A stretch of 64,000 nt of DNA from contig NZ_QJKB01000003.1 of the NCBI RefSeq assembly GCF_003201815.1, forward strand, positions 372,001-436,000, written 5' to 3'. Positions 35,936-43,935 of this stretch are shown in pieces; the stretch's first letter is position 1, and each line of letters begins with the position of its first letter. This DNA comes from Undibacterium pigrum (GTDB taxonomy: Bacteria; Pseudomonadota; Gammaproteobacteria; Burkholderiales; Burkholderiaceae_D). The notes under the pieces are model-generated. The model saw only the letters and a list, made by a program, of their open reading frames with translations, was not told the DNA's origin and made no database searches. Made by a program: the position numbers and the translations under genes.

Positions 35936-37179
35936 CGAAACGCGAGATTCTGGTAATAGGCGCAGGTATGGTGGGCACCTGCACGGCGTTCGAACTGGCC
36001 TTGCGTGGGCATACCGTGAGTTTGCTGGACCGTCGCATGCCAGGCGAAGAAACCTCCTACGGCAACGCAGGCGTGATCCAGCGCGAAGCAGTGGAACCTT
36101 ATTCCATGCCGCGCAAGCTAGGGTTTCTGTTGGCTGCGGCACTTGGCCGCGACCCCAGCGTCAGCTATCACCCAACTGCCGTGCTGGCCATGCTGCCGCG
36201 CCTGTGGCAATACTGGCGTGCCTCAGCACCTGGTCGCCATGCATTCATCAGCCGCGATTACGCGGCACTTATCGCACATGCTACCAGCGAGCATGCCCGC
36301 CTGGTGACAATGGCTGATGCGGACACGCTGGTGCAGCGCGAAGGTTTGCGCATCGCATTCCGCAGCAGCATGCCATTTTCTGCAGCACTACAGGATGCCG
36401 CCCGCCTTGAACGCCAGTATGGCATAGCTTATCGTGCACTTGACAGTACTGAACTTGCACGCGCAGAACCGGCTTTTCGCACTTCGCTTGCAGGTGCAGT
36501 ACACTGGCTGGACTCATGGAGCGTGTCTGACCCTGGCAAGCTGGTGGAACGCTATGCCAACCTGTTCAGACAACAGGGCGGGCGTTTCATACAAGGCGAT
36601 GGCCTGACATTGCGCCAGCATGGCGCTGGCTGGCAAGTCGACAGTAACGAAGGCAGTATTCATGCCGAGCATGCGGTAGTGGCGCTAGGCCCTTGGGCAG
36701 AAACCCTTACCCGGCGCCTTGGCTATCGCCTGCCATTGTTCGTCAAGCGTGGCTACCATCGCCACTACACAGGTGGGGGCCAGGTCATGGTCCCCACCCT
36801 GGACGCGGAACGGGGCTATGTCATGTCATCGCAAGTCCGTGGACTACGCGTTACAACAGGCGCAGAAATCGCCCGCATTGATGCACGTCCAACGCCACGC
36901 CAATTGACACTGGCAGAGCAATCAGCCCGCCAGTTGCTGGACCTTGGCGCACCTGTTGAGTCCACGCCGTGGATGGGAAGTCGCCCCTGTGTCGCCGACA
37001 TGCTGCCCATCATCGGTGACGCTGGCCAGCACGCCAATCTGTGGTTCAACTTCGGGCATGGCCATCAAGGCTTTACCCTCGGCCCAGCCAGCGCGCGCCT
37101 ACTGGCGGACCTGATCGACGGAGTACCTCCCTATATCAATGCGCAAGCGTACTCGGCACGGCGCTTCCTGGTGAATTAA
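35932..37179 (+). CDS. FAD-dependent D-amino acid dehydrogenase (DadA-like)
   Basis: 415 residues. The N-terminal dinucleotide motif is VIGAGMVGTCTAFELALRG, then the DAO fold with ETSYGNAGVIQ, ALGPWAETL and the C-terminal RPCVADMLPIIG and GHGHQGFTLGPA, all DadA-like. It oxidises D-amino acids to 2-oxo acids and ammonia, passing electrons to the respiratory chain. Its start lies in the RidA stop (ATGA). In this cluster it would use D-Ala, D-Glu or other residues released by the D-aminopeptidase and M81 enzyme. Directly after its stop the sequence turns into a decayed WD40 gene. Confidence 0.9.
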   Translation: MTKREILVIGAGMVGTCTAFELALRGHTVSLLDRRMPGEETSYGNAGVIQREAVEPYSMPRKLGFLLAAALGRDPSVSYHPTAVLAMLPRLWQYWRASAPGRHAFISRDYAALIAHATSEHARLVTMADADTLVQREGLRIAFRSSMPFSAALQDAARLERQYGIAYRALDSTELARAEPAFRTSLAGAVHWLDSWSVSDPGKLVERYANLFRQQGGRFIQGDGLTLRQHGAGWQVDSNEGSIHAEHAVVALGPWAETLTRRLGYRLPLFVKRGYHRHYTGGGQVMVPTLDAERGYVMSSQVRGLRVTTGAEIARIDARPTPRQLTLAEQSARQLLDLGAPVESTPWMGSRPCVADMLPIIGDAGQHANLWFNFGHGHQGFTLGPASARLLADLIDGVPPYINAQAYSARRFLVN

Positions 37180-38455
37180 GGACGCGTAAAGTGCCACAGA
37201 CAGAGTTCGACCGCTGCCGACCAGTAGTCGCGTCGAATCCGCCGCGAACTCCAATGGCCCTAGAATGTCTTCCGTCGTGCGGAACGCGATTCTCGTGTGG
37301 CCGCTCATAACATCCCAGACGCGGACGTTTCCGCCACAGGCCGATTCCGTCGGAGCTGACGTATGTGATTCGACCATCCTCGGATTGCGCCAAATGTCGC
37401 ACATAGGAGCCCGCTGCGGACAAAACGGCAAGCGGCTTCTGATCGCTCGTTCGATAGACTATGGCCCGCGATTCCTGAGTGATCACTATGCGGTCACCGC
37501 TTGCCGAGAAGCGAATGGATTGTACTGGACCGGGAAGGGTTGAAAGGCGTTTCATACTGCTAAAACCCGGGCCCGATACGAGTTCCACGGTGTGTGAGTT
37601 GCGGACGTCTAGCACGTAGTAGGCAATGGCCTCGCCGTCAGGGGAGACGGCCAGCTCCCCCAGTCGGTCGGTCGCGTCGCGAATTGGGATAGTTCGTTTG
37701 GGCCGCCGTCCGATAGCTGCGGTCAGCGTCTCGAAGCTGTCCTGAAATACACTATTCTGGCCGTCTGCTGACGTCGCTGCAGCACTTCCATCGCGGACTG
37801 CGGAGGTATGCAACAGGCGGCCATTGCTAGCGTCCCAAACCTTTGTCACGCCGTCCCAGCCGTATGTCCGGATGGGCTGCCCATGAGGTCCGATCGAAAT
37901 GGCGCGGACACCACCTTCCCGATGGCCAGTGTTGACCGACCATCGCAATCGTCCTGCGGGATGCTCGAATGCTTTGAGCTGCCCGGCTCCGTCGGCGGCA
38001 ACCACTAGCCTACCTGAGGATGAGATTTCGATCACGTCTATAGAATCCTCGGAGACTCGACGTGGCGATGTGCACATGGGTGCGCTAACGGTCGTTATGC
38101 AGACATACCCTTCCACGTCGCCGGTCGCAACGACGTCAGAGTGTGGCGTTGTGCCGAGTGCTCTTATTTTGAACCGATGCATTGCAACTGCGCGGATCTC
38201 GCGCATCGAGATGGCGTCTCAGAGCACAGCTTTTCCGTCTCTACCGGCCGAAATCAGGTAGCGATCAGTGTCTACAAACCGAGCGTCCTCCATCGCACTG
38301 CCACCGTGACCACTCTGCAAGAAAATCTCGGCGTGGTGGTTCGCATCAACAGCGTGCACCAGCCCCGAGAAACCACCCAAAAGCGCGCCGATCATCCATC
38401 TCCACTGAAACAACTGCGCCTTCAAGGCAACAGGACTTGCGAGGTTTTTCTTCAT
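37180..38455 (-). pseudogene. Broken WD40-repeat protein gene
   Basis: Minus strand. The likely original start is ATG 38455 (MKKNLASPVALK), followed by a signal-peptide-like stretch (MIGALLGGFSGLVHA). WD-type blades follow, but TGA at 38219-38221 interrupts the frame where WD repeats have Trp (YLISAGRDGKAVL, stop, DA). The same frame then continues in register from 38218 through DGVTKVWDASNGRLLH and further blades. Near 37340 the repeat pattern moves to another frame (NVRVWDVMSGHTRIAF), and the match ends close to the DadA stop. One nonsense change, one frameshift and a truncated 3' end make this a pseudogene. Function unknown; base use differs from the neighbours. Confidence 0.75.
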
Positions 38456-38458
38456 AAT

Positions 38459-38644
38459 GAACTTGACGCTTTTTTTCAATGCATAGATGATTGCTTGCAT
38501 CTTTACCATGAAGTCGACTTGGTGGATACCTAGGCTCGGGTTGTGCAGGAACTTTTGTACTTTGCCAAGAAACCAAGCATCGTAAGCCTCGGCCTCTTCG
38601 ACCTTAGCAAACTCGGAAGCAATGGGTGATGGAGGAGTGGTCAT
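38459..38644 (-). pseudogene. RelB/DinJ-like antitoxin remnant without a toxin
   Basis: About 60 residues from ATG 38644. IASEFAKVEEAEAYDAWFLG and KVQKFLHNPSLG followed by a VDFMVKMQAII segment resemble RelB-type antitoxins, which usually read SEFxTxEQAxxYDxWFRxKV and DEVMxEMxxII. No stop follows; the frame runs on into the leader of the WD40 pseudogene. No RelE/ParE toxin gene is adjacent on either side. I regard it as a degraded, orphan antitoxin. The alignment is by eye. Confidence 0.55.
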
Positions 38645-38827
38645 AAGCTATAAGTCGCACGGGTCTTAGTGTGATGATTTGTATAGCGCTAGTCAACTTG
38701 CCACTCTGATGCAAAAAACGCGAGAATCGCCAATGCCAGCGCACCATGACCGCGCTAAACGATCTCGCATGCTGCCCGAGCTACTCTACAACCTGGGCGA
38801 GGGATGATGGCACTACGGCGGACAGCA

Positions 38828-39787
38828 TCAGGTAGTTCCCTGCCAAGTGCCAACCACGTTAAGACTAGAAATCGTGATAGTACAATCAGGCTGATCGGTG
38901 GGGCAGGTATTCAGTACAAAGAAATAGCCTGTTTCAGAGCCGGTGGGCCCTGCCAATGTCGCCGTGCCTATGTTAGTGTTGACGCTGTTGGAGACGCTGA
39001 CCGCAATCGTGCCATCGGAATTGGTGGAAAAGTTTGCGGTGATGGAACCTGTCCAAGGTTCAGTTGCACTGCCAGGATAGATGACGACCTGATCGCCTTG
39101 CCCAGCAAAATTGCTATTCAACCCATCGCCAGGTCCCCACCGGCTTTCAATGAAATCGACTTCCTGGGTATTCTGCCAATCCTTGCAATATATCCAGAAT
39201 GCAAGCCAAATGGCGTTGCCGTCCGACATGGTGTAGTTGACCACCTCGAAGTCGAAGGTGATCTGGGTAACTCCACCGGTTCCCAGGAGGAAGTTGCATA
39301 AATTATTGGTGCAGATGGTGCGGCAGTCGTCGCCCGCGTTGATGGCGATGCTATTGGCGGTAGTCGTGGTATATTGCAACCAGTCGGGGTTGCATGTGCC
39401 ACCTGGCTTTCCGTCTGGAGTATTTTGCGTACACCCGACGGTACCCTCATCGCCGCACACACTGCCAGTGAACAGTGTCGGCCAATTTGAGGGCCATTGA
39501 CTTTGCACGCTGTCACACGGACAGGCGTTGTTGCCCCACGATACATTGGTCTGGATGAAGAGGCCGGCCACCACATTTTCCGCGGCAACATCGCAAACAT
39601 TGTAGTAATTCGGAGCGCCCTGAATAGAAATCGCAACACCTGGCGTAACATTGACAGTGCCAATGGTTGGGATAATGGAAGACTGCGCAGCGGATACAGT
39701 ACCCATTACGGTATTGTTCTGCGTAATTTGAATTACGCCAAATGAACTGTAATTTGCGACAGAAATAGAAACAAGATTGTTTGCCAT
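38828..39787 (-). CDS. Cysteine-rich protein with GH16-like ExDxxE motif, no signal peptide
   Basis: 319 residues from ATG at 39787 (GGAGCAATTT upstream); an in-frame ATG at 39832 is less likely. The N-terminal part (residues 1-60, MANNLVSISVANYSSFGVIQ) is a beta-rich Asn/Ser/Thr sequence. The middle has a cysteine-rich segment (NACPCD, SVCGDEG, DDCRTICTNNLC). A jelly-roll-like region contains AIWLAFWIYCKDWQNTQEVD and E-V-D-F-I-E at about residues 209-214. This matches the catalytic ExDxxE pattern of GH16 glucanases. Twelve cysteines suggest disulfides and hence export, yet no Sec or Tat signal is visible. I do not know its function. It sits in an island of gene remnants. Confidence 0.6.
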   Translation of the reverse strand: MANNLVSISVANYSSFGVIQITQNNTVMGTVSAAQSSIIPTIGTVNVTPGVAISIQGAPNYYNVCDVAAENVVAGLFIQTNVSWGNNACPCDSVQSQWPSNWPTLFTGSVCGDEGTVGCTQNTPDGKPGGTCNPDWLQYTTTTANSIAINAGDDCRTICTNNLCNFLLGTGGVTQITFDFEVVNYTMSDGNAIWLAFWIYCKDWQNTQEVDFIESRWGPGDGLNSNFAGQGDQVVIYPGSATEPWTGSITANFSTNSDGTIAVSVSNSVNTNIGTATLAGPTGSETGYFFVLNTCPTDQPDCTITISSLNVVGTWQGTT

Positions 39788-40184
39788 AAATTGCTCCGAA
39801 GTGGTTTGCTGGAGGCTGCTGTCTATGATCATAAAGGTATTAGGGTTGACAGATTGATTCTCTTATTCAATTTCTTGGAAGCTTAGGCCGATGCATCCGG
39901 CTAGATTGGCAGAGATGATTGAACAACTGTCGTTCCCTCGATGGTATATTTCAAGGCAATAGTCTGACCAAGTTGTGCCGAAATACTGAGTAATGTTCCA
40001 ATCTGCAAAGCGTTGACGTTGACGCCTGGACAGTGCGACTACTTTTTTAGCATCGATTAAAAATTGACAACTTATTATTATTTAAGTTAGCTATTATTGC
40101 AAGTGGCAAAAGGTTAATTTTTTAGTGCCGTTTGATCAGTGACAATTCGCTTCATTCCATGTATCGGAACCAAATTCTAAAAAC
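39788..40184. other. AT-rich intergenic region
   Basis: About 400 bases between the cysteine-rich protein gene and the transposase stub. It is AT-rich (notably 40040-40125) and must contain the promoter of the minus-strand gene. No gene or strong hairpin was recognised. Confidence 0.5.
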
Positions 40185-40517
40185 TCACAGAATATCCAAG
40201 TCAGCGAAGACTGCCACCCAGTCATACTCCTGTTCAAATCCCAGTTCTTTCAGATCCAGATGAAGCTGTTTCAAGCTGCGTCGTTGTTTCCGATTTTTAC
40301 CTGCGTCAGTTTTAAGCCAACTTGAAAGCTGTAATGCATATTTGTCGATCGCACTGGTTGTTTGTCGTTCCGCATAGGTTGGCTCTGTGGCTTCAGAGCG
40401 CAAATAGCGCCGGACAGTGTTGCGGAAGATACCCAGTCGTCTGGCGATCTTTCGTAATGGGATCTGGTCACGAATGTGCCAGCGTCGAATAATACCTGGA
40501 AATGCCACGTCAATCAC
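40185..40517 (-). pseudogene. IS21-family transposase IstA, N-terminal fragment
   Basis: About 110 residues from GTG 40517 with GGAG upstream. The helix-turn-helix region (IRRWHIRDQIPLRKIARRLG, then FRNTVRRYLRS) and the following KQRRSLKQLHLDLKELGF are typical of IS21 IstA N-termini. After VAVFADLDIL the frame stops, whereas full IstA runs to about 500 residues with a DDE domain. No IstB is present. It marks an old insertion. The 226 bases beyond it to 40743 show no gene, and I could not identify IS ends. Confidence 0.8.
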
Positions 40518-40744
40518 TCCTGCTCCCTACTCATCAAGATAAGTAAGATTGTGTGCTAAACGTGGGTCACAATAGATGCAAATTATCCAGTAAAGTGGTG
40601 CCATTTTCAGTGCGAATCAACATAGGAGGTTCATCTGTCCAGTAGCCTCCAGCAGTGGTGATCGATCGACTTTGCATGATATCTATGATTTTTTAAATAT
40701 GCCCCAACTCATAACAAAGCGCAAAAATACTTAGGCATGAAGAC

Positions 40745-40772
40745 AAAAAAATGCCTGCATAGCATGCAGGCA
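40745..40772 (-). terminator. Terminator of the beta-oxidation operon
   Basis: TGCCTGCAT-AGC-ATGCAGGCA (40752-40772) is a perfect 9-bp stem. On the minus strand it is followed by seven U's (40751-40745). It lies 30 nt after the enoyl-CoA hydratase stop. Confidence 0.9.
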
Positions 40773-40802
40773 CTTCGAAGAACCATAAAAATATAAGTAA
40801 AA

Positions 40803-41579
40803 TTAATTAAACTGACTAAAGTCCGGTTTGCGCTTCTGGAAGAAAGCCATGAACGCTTCCTTGGCTTCAGGTGCATTCAGCATGGCAGAGAAGTACTTGT
40901 TTTCTTCTGCCATCTTGGTGCTGATGGCGGCTGGCTGGTTGCCTTTCATCAGACGCTTGGTGGCACGTATTGATGCAGCTGGCAATGCCGCGAGTTTGGC
41001 GGCTTGTTGCTGGGCGTAAGGCAGCAGTTCTTCGAGCGGCAAGACTTTATTGACGAAGCCCATTTCAAAGGCTTCGGCAGCGCTGAAGGCTTCGCCCAGC
41101 ATGAGTTTTTCTGCGGCGCGCTGGTAGCCGACGATTTGCTGGAATATCATGCTGGAAGCAAATTCAGGGCACAAGCCTAGCTGGGTAAATGGCATGGAGA
41201 GTTTGGCATTCTCGGCAAGGTAAATCATGTCGCAATGCATCAGCAGCGTGGTGCCTATGCCGACTGCAGCGCCGGAGACGGCGGCTATTACAGGCTTGCC
41301 TGATTCATTCAACGCCTGCATGAATTGATAGACAGGTGGCACGGCTTCTGGCTCGGCCAGGCTGCGGGCATTTTTCATGAAGTCTTCAAGATCATTACCG
41401 GCGGTGAAAATTTCTGGCTTGCCGGTGATGAGAATGGCGCGTACTGTCACGTCTGTTTCTGCATCACGCAGTGCATCTGCCATGGCCTGGTACATGGCCT
41501 GGGTGATGGCGTTTTTCTTTTCTGGACGATTGAAGTTAATCGTCAAAATTCCGTTTTCTTTGTGGGTCAGGATATCCAT
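40803..41579 (-). CDS. Enoyl-CoA hydratase/isomerase family protein
   Basis: 258 residues of the crotonase fold. It begins with MDILTHKENGILTINFNRPE, has the oxyanion-hole segment ITGKPEIFTAGNDLEDF and the CoA-binding AVSGAAVGIGTTLLMHCDMI. The position usually holding a hydratase glutamate reads TQLGLCPEFASS, so isomerase-like activity is possible. It is the last gene of the minus-strand beta-oxidation block. It should act on 2-enoyl-CoA intermediates. Confidence 0.88.
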   Translation of the reverse strand: MDILTHKENGILTINFNRPEKKNAITQAMYQAMADALRDAETDVTVRAILITGKPEIFTAGNDLEDFMKNARSLAEPEAVPPVYQFMQALNESGKPVIAAVSGAAVGIGTTLLMHCDMIYLAENAKLSMPFTQLGLCPEFASSMIFQQIVGYQRAAEKLMLGEAFSAAEAFEMGFVNKVLPLEELLPYAQQQAAKLAALPAASIRATKRLMKGNQPAAISTKMAEENKYFSAMLNAPEAKEAFMAFFQKRKPDFSQFN

Positions 41580-41601
41580 TGTGTAGTCTCTTTTTTATTG
41601 A

Positions 41602-42474
41602 TCAAGTAGATTGTGGTGCAGTGTTCAGCCATTGTAAGGCTTGCTGCCAAAGTGTGTTGCGGAACTGTGGACGAAAGAAGCCGAAATGGCCTATGCGTCT
41701 GGCATCGACATCTTTAGGATTGATATAACGGCGCTCGACCCTGGCATTGCTGTAATAGTCATGCATGCTGTCTATGCTGCGGCGGCTCATCATTTCATCG
41801 TCGGTAAAGCTCATGCAGAGTATGGGCTTGTGGATTTTATGGTGACCGGTTTGCATGGGGCTGCCGTCTTTCTCCACAAAATATTCAGGGCTACGGCACC
41901 AGCGTGACCATTGATAAATCACACCCTTGGGCAAATCACCGACCTTGCGCATTTTTTTACCGGGGAAGTAACCCCAGATGCGGGTATACAAAGGTACAAG
42001 GAAATACCACATGAGCCAGACAAAGCGTTTCAGCTGAGGTGAATTATCACGCCAGTAGCCACTGCCGCAACCGACTGTCAGCATGCCGTCAATGAGATGA
42101 TTGTCAGGTACCAGGCCAGGCAATTGTCCGCCGAGGGAGTGTCCGACGATGAGCAGGGGTACATCAGGCTGCCATTCCTTGGCAGTTTTCAGGGCAGCAT
42201 TGTAGTCACGCTCTGCCCAGATCAGGATGTCGGCATCGAAGCCACGTAATGAATGACGGAATTGTGCAGGGACGGATTCTCCCATGCCGCGGTAATCAAA
42301 ACTCAGGACGGCAATACCATTCTCTGCCAGAAATTCGGCAAAGGGCTCATAAAAATTCTGCTTCACGCCCATGGCCGCGGGCATGACGACGACTGATTTT
42401 ATTGTGCTTGCGGGGGTGAATTTTTTTGCTGTCAGCGCCGTGCCGTCAGCAGTGATAATTTGTACCGTCTCCAT
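41602..42474 (-). CDS. Alpha/beta-hydrolase
   Basis: 290 residues from ATG at 42474, placed five bases after AAGGAG; ATG 42477 is the alternative. The nucleophile elbow is GHSLGGQ. An oxyanion segment VVMPAAMGVKQNFYEPFAEF and FDYRGMGES precede it. A C-terminal GHFGFFRPQF carries the catalytic histidine. The family is often annotated as serine aminopeptidase/lysophospholipase-like. It lies between a terminator downstream of the thiolase and the hydratase gene, so it may be an esterase or thioesterase feeding fatty-acid oxidation; the substrate is unknown. Confidence 0.82.
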   Translation of the reverse strand: METVQIITADGTALTAKKFTPASTIKSVVVMPAAMGVKQNFYEPFAEFLAENGIAVLSFDYRGMGESVPAQFRHSLRGFDADILIWAERDYNAALKTAKEWQPDVPLLIVGHSLGGQLPGLVPDNHLIDGMLTVGCGSGYWRDNSPQLKRFVWLMWYFLVPLYTRIWGYFPGKKMRKVGDLPKGVIYQWSRWCRSPEYFVEKDGSPMQTGHHKIHKPILCMSFTDDEMMSRRSIDSMHDYYSNARVERRYINPKDVDARRIGHFGFFRPQFRNTLWQQALQWLNTAPQST

Positions 42475-42498
42475 CATGGCTCCTTCAGACTCGGCCGC

Positions 42499-42536
42499 TT
42501 AAAAAAAACCGCGCAGAAAATACAGTCTGCGCGGTT
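42499..42536 (-). terminator. Terminator between thiolase and hydrolase genes
   Basis: AACCGCGCAGA (42507-42517) pairs with TCTGCGCGGTT (42526-42536). On the minus strand the stem is followed by a U-run from the A's at 42501-42508. It follows the thiolase stop by about 20 nt and would reduce transcription into the hydrolase and hydratase genes. Confidence 0.85.
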
Positions 42537-42558
42537 GTTTTTTGCTCAGGCAAGCAGC

Positions 42559-43755
42559 TTACATGCGTTCAAAAATACCGGCAGCGCCCATACCTGTACC
42601 TACGCACATGGTGACCATGCCGTATTTGAGGTTGTTGCGATGCAGGGCATGGATAGTCGTTGCAGAACGGATCGCACCAGTTGCACCCAGTGGATGGCCC
42701 AGGGCAATCGCGCCGCCCATAGGGTTGACCTTGGATGGGTCCAGACCCAGGTCTTGTACCACGGCCAGGGATTGTGCAGCAAAGGCTTCATTCAATTCAA
42801 ACCAGTCGATCTGGTCTTGCGTGATGCCAGCGGCACGGCATGCTGCGGGGATGGCTTCTTTAGGACCGATACCCATGATTTCTGGTGGTACGCCGCGTAC
42901 TGCAAAAGAAGCGAAACGTGCCAGTGGCGTCAGGTTGAATTCTTTCAGGATTTTTTCGCTGACCAGGATCAGGGCACCAGCACCGTCGGAAGTTTGCGAG
43001 CTGTTACCAGCAGTAACGCTGCCTTTGGCGGCGAATACAGGTTTCAATTTTGCCAGGCCTTCGATGGAAGTATCTGGACGTGCGCCTTCGTCACGGCTGA
43101 CGGTACGGGTTTTCAGTTCGATTTCGCCAGTTGCCAGGTTAGGCACACGGTCAATGATATCGACAGAAGTTGTCTCAGCATCAAAGTAACCAGCGTTTTG
43201 CGCAGCGATGGCACGTTGGTGCGATTGCAGGGCAAATGCATCCTGTGCTTCACGGGATACTTTCCATTGCTGGGCCACTTTCTCTGCTGTCAGACCCATG
43301 CCGTAGGCCATGCCTACGTTTTCGTCTTTCAGGATAGCCATGTTCATCGATGGATTGCTGCCCATCATAGGCACCATGGACATGGATTCAACACCGCCAG
43401 CAATCATCACGTCAGCCTGGCCAACGCGGATGCGGTCTGCGGCCATCGCAACGGCAGTGATGCCGGATGCGCAATAACGGTTGATGGTAACGCCACCGAT
43501 AGTGTTAGGCAAACCGGCCAGCAAGATACCCATACGTGCCAGGTTCAGGCCTTGAGCGCCTTCAGGGAAAGAGCAACCGATGATCGCATCTTCAGCCAGC
43601 TTGGGATCAAGATTAGGTACTTGTGCAAAAGCGGATTGCAGTACACGCACCAGCAAGTCATCAGGGCGGGTGTTACGGAACATGCCACGACCAGATTTGC
43701 CGATCGGGGTACGGGTAGCAGAGACGATGTAGGCGTCTTGGAGTTGTTTAGTCAT
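42559..43755 (-). CDS. Acetyl-CoA C-acyltransferase (thiolase)
   Basis: 398 residues. Thiolase motifs: INRYCASGITAVAMAADRIR with the nucleophilic cysteine, GGVESMSMVP, GAIALGHPLGATGAIR with the active-site histidine, and the C-terminal CVGTGMGAAGIFE with the second cysteine. It cleaves 3-ketoacyl-CoA to acetyl-CoA in beta-oxidation. The length and the MGxNPSMN loop resemble FadA/FadI-type degradative thiolases. It is encoded downstream of a FadN-like multifunctional enzyme on the same strand, separated by an inverted-repeat element. Confidence 0.95.
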   Translation of the reverse strand: MTKQLQDAYIVSATRTPIGKSGRGMFRNTRPDDLLVRVLQSAFAQVPNLDPKLAEDAIIGCSFPEGAQGLNLARMGILLAGLPNTIGGVTINRYCASGITAVAMAADRIRVGQADVMIAGGVESMSMVPMMGSNPSMNMAILKDENVGMAYGMGLTAEKVAQQWKVSREAQDAFALQSHQRAIAAQNAGYFDAETTSVDIIDRVPNLATGEIELKTRTVSRDEGARPDTSIEGLAKLKPVFAAKGSVTAGNSSQTSDGAGALILVSEKILKEFNLTPLARFASFAVRGVPPEIMGIGPKEAIPAACRAAGITQDQIDWFELNEAFAAQSLAVVQDLGLDPSKVNPMGGAIALGHPLGATGAIRSATTIHALHRNNLKYGMVTMCVGTGMGAAGIFERM

Positions 43756-43800
43756 TTTTGATTACCTCAATTCGTTAAGGTCAGCTCAGGCTTACTCTTC

Positions 43801-43916
43801 AAAAACCCCTCACCACAGAGGCACAGAGACACAGAGGAAAAACGGAGAAATTCAAAACAACAGGGTGTTCTCTGTGCCATCTCTGTGTCTCCGTGTCTCG
43901 GTGTCCAAGGGTTTTT
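43801..43916. repeat. Long imperfect inverted repeat between fad genes
   Basis: The left arm (AAAAACCCCTCACCACAGAG, continuing with GGCACAGAGACACAGAGG) is complementary, imperfectly, to the right arm (TCTCTGTGCCATCTCTGTGT ... CCAAGGGTTTTT). The repeat fills most of the space between the FadN-like and thiolase genes and would form a large hairpin in the operon mRNA. Purine-rich CACAGAG-type units like these look like a dispersed intergenic repeat; other copies cannot be checked here. Confidence 0.7.
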
Positions 43917-43935
43917 GGTCTGTAAACTTTTCTAT

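Noticed and set aside
24997..37179. A complete microcystin (mlrABCD) pathway
   Set aside because: No MlrA-like membrane protease is present in the window. Only MlrC is a close match; the hydrolase resembles D-aminopeptidase more than it can be shown to be MlrB, so the name was not used for the cluster.
38709..38807. 32-codon plus-strand frame (MQKTRESPMPAHHDRAKRSR...)
   Set aside because: It has a start and stop but no ribosome site or recognised similarity. It may be a remnant of an inserted element, but the evidence is too thin.
42460..43761. 433-codon plus-strand open frame
   Set aside because: Antisense to the thiolase gene; a shadow of its codon usage.
43801..43916. CRISPR-like repeat array
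   Set aside because: The CACAGAG units form two inverted arms without regular spacers, and no cas genes are present.
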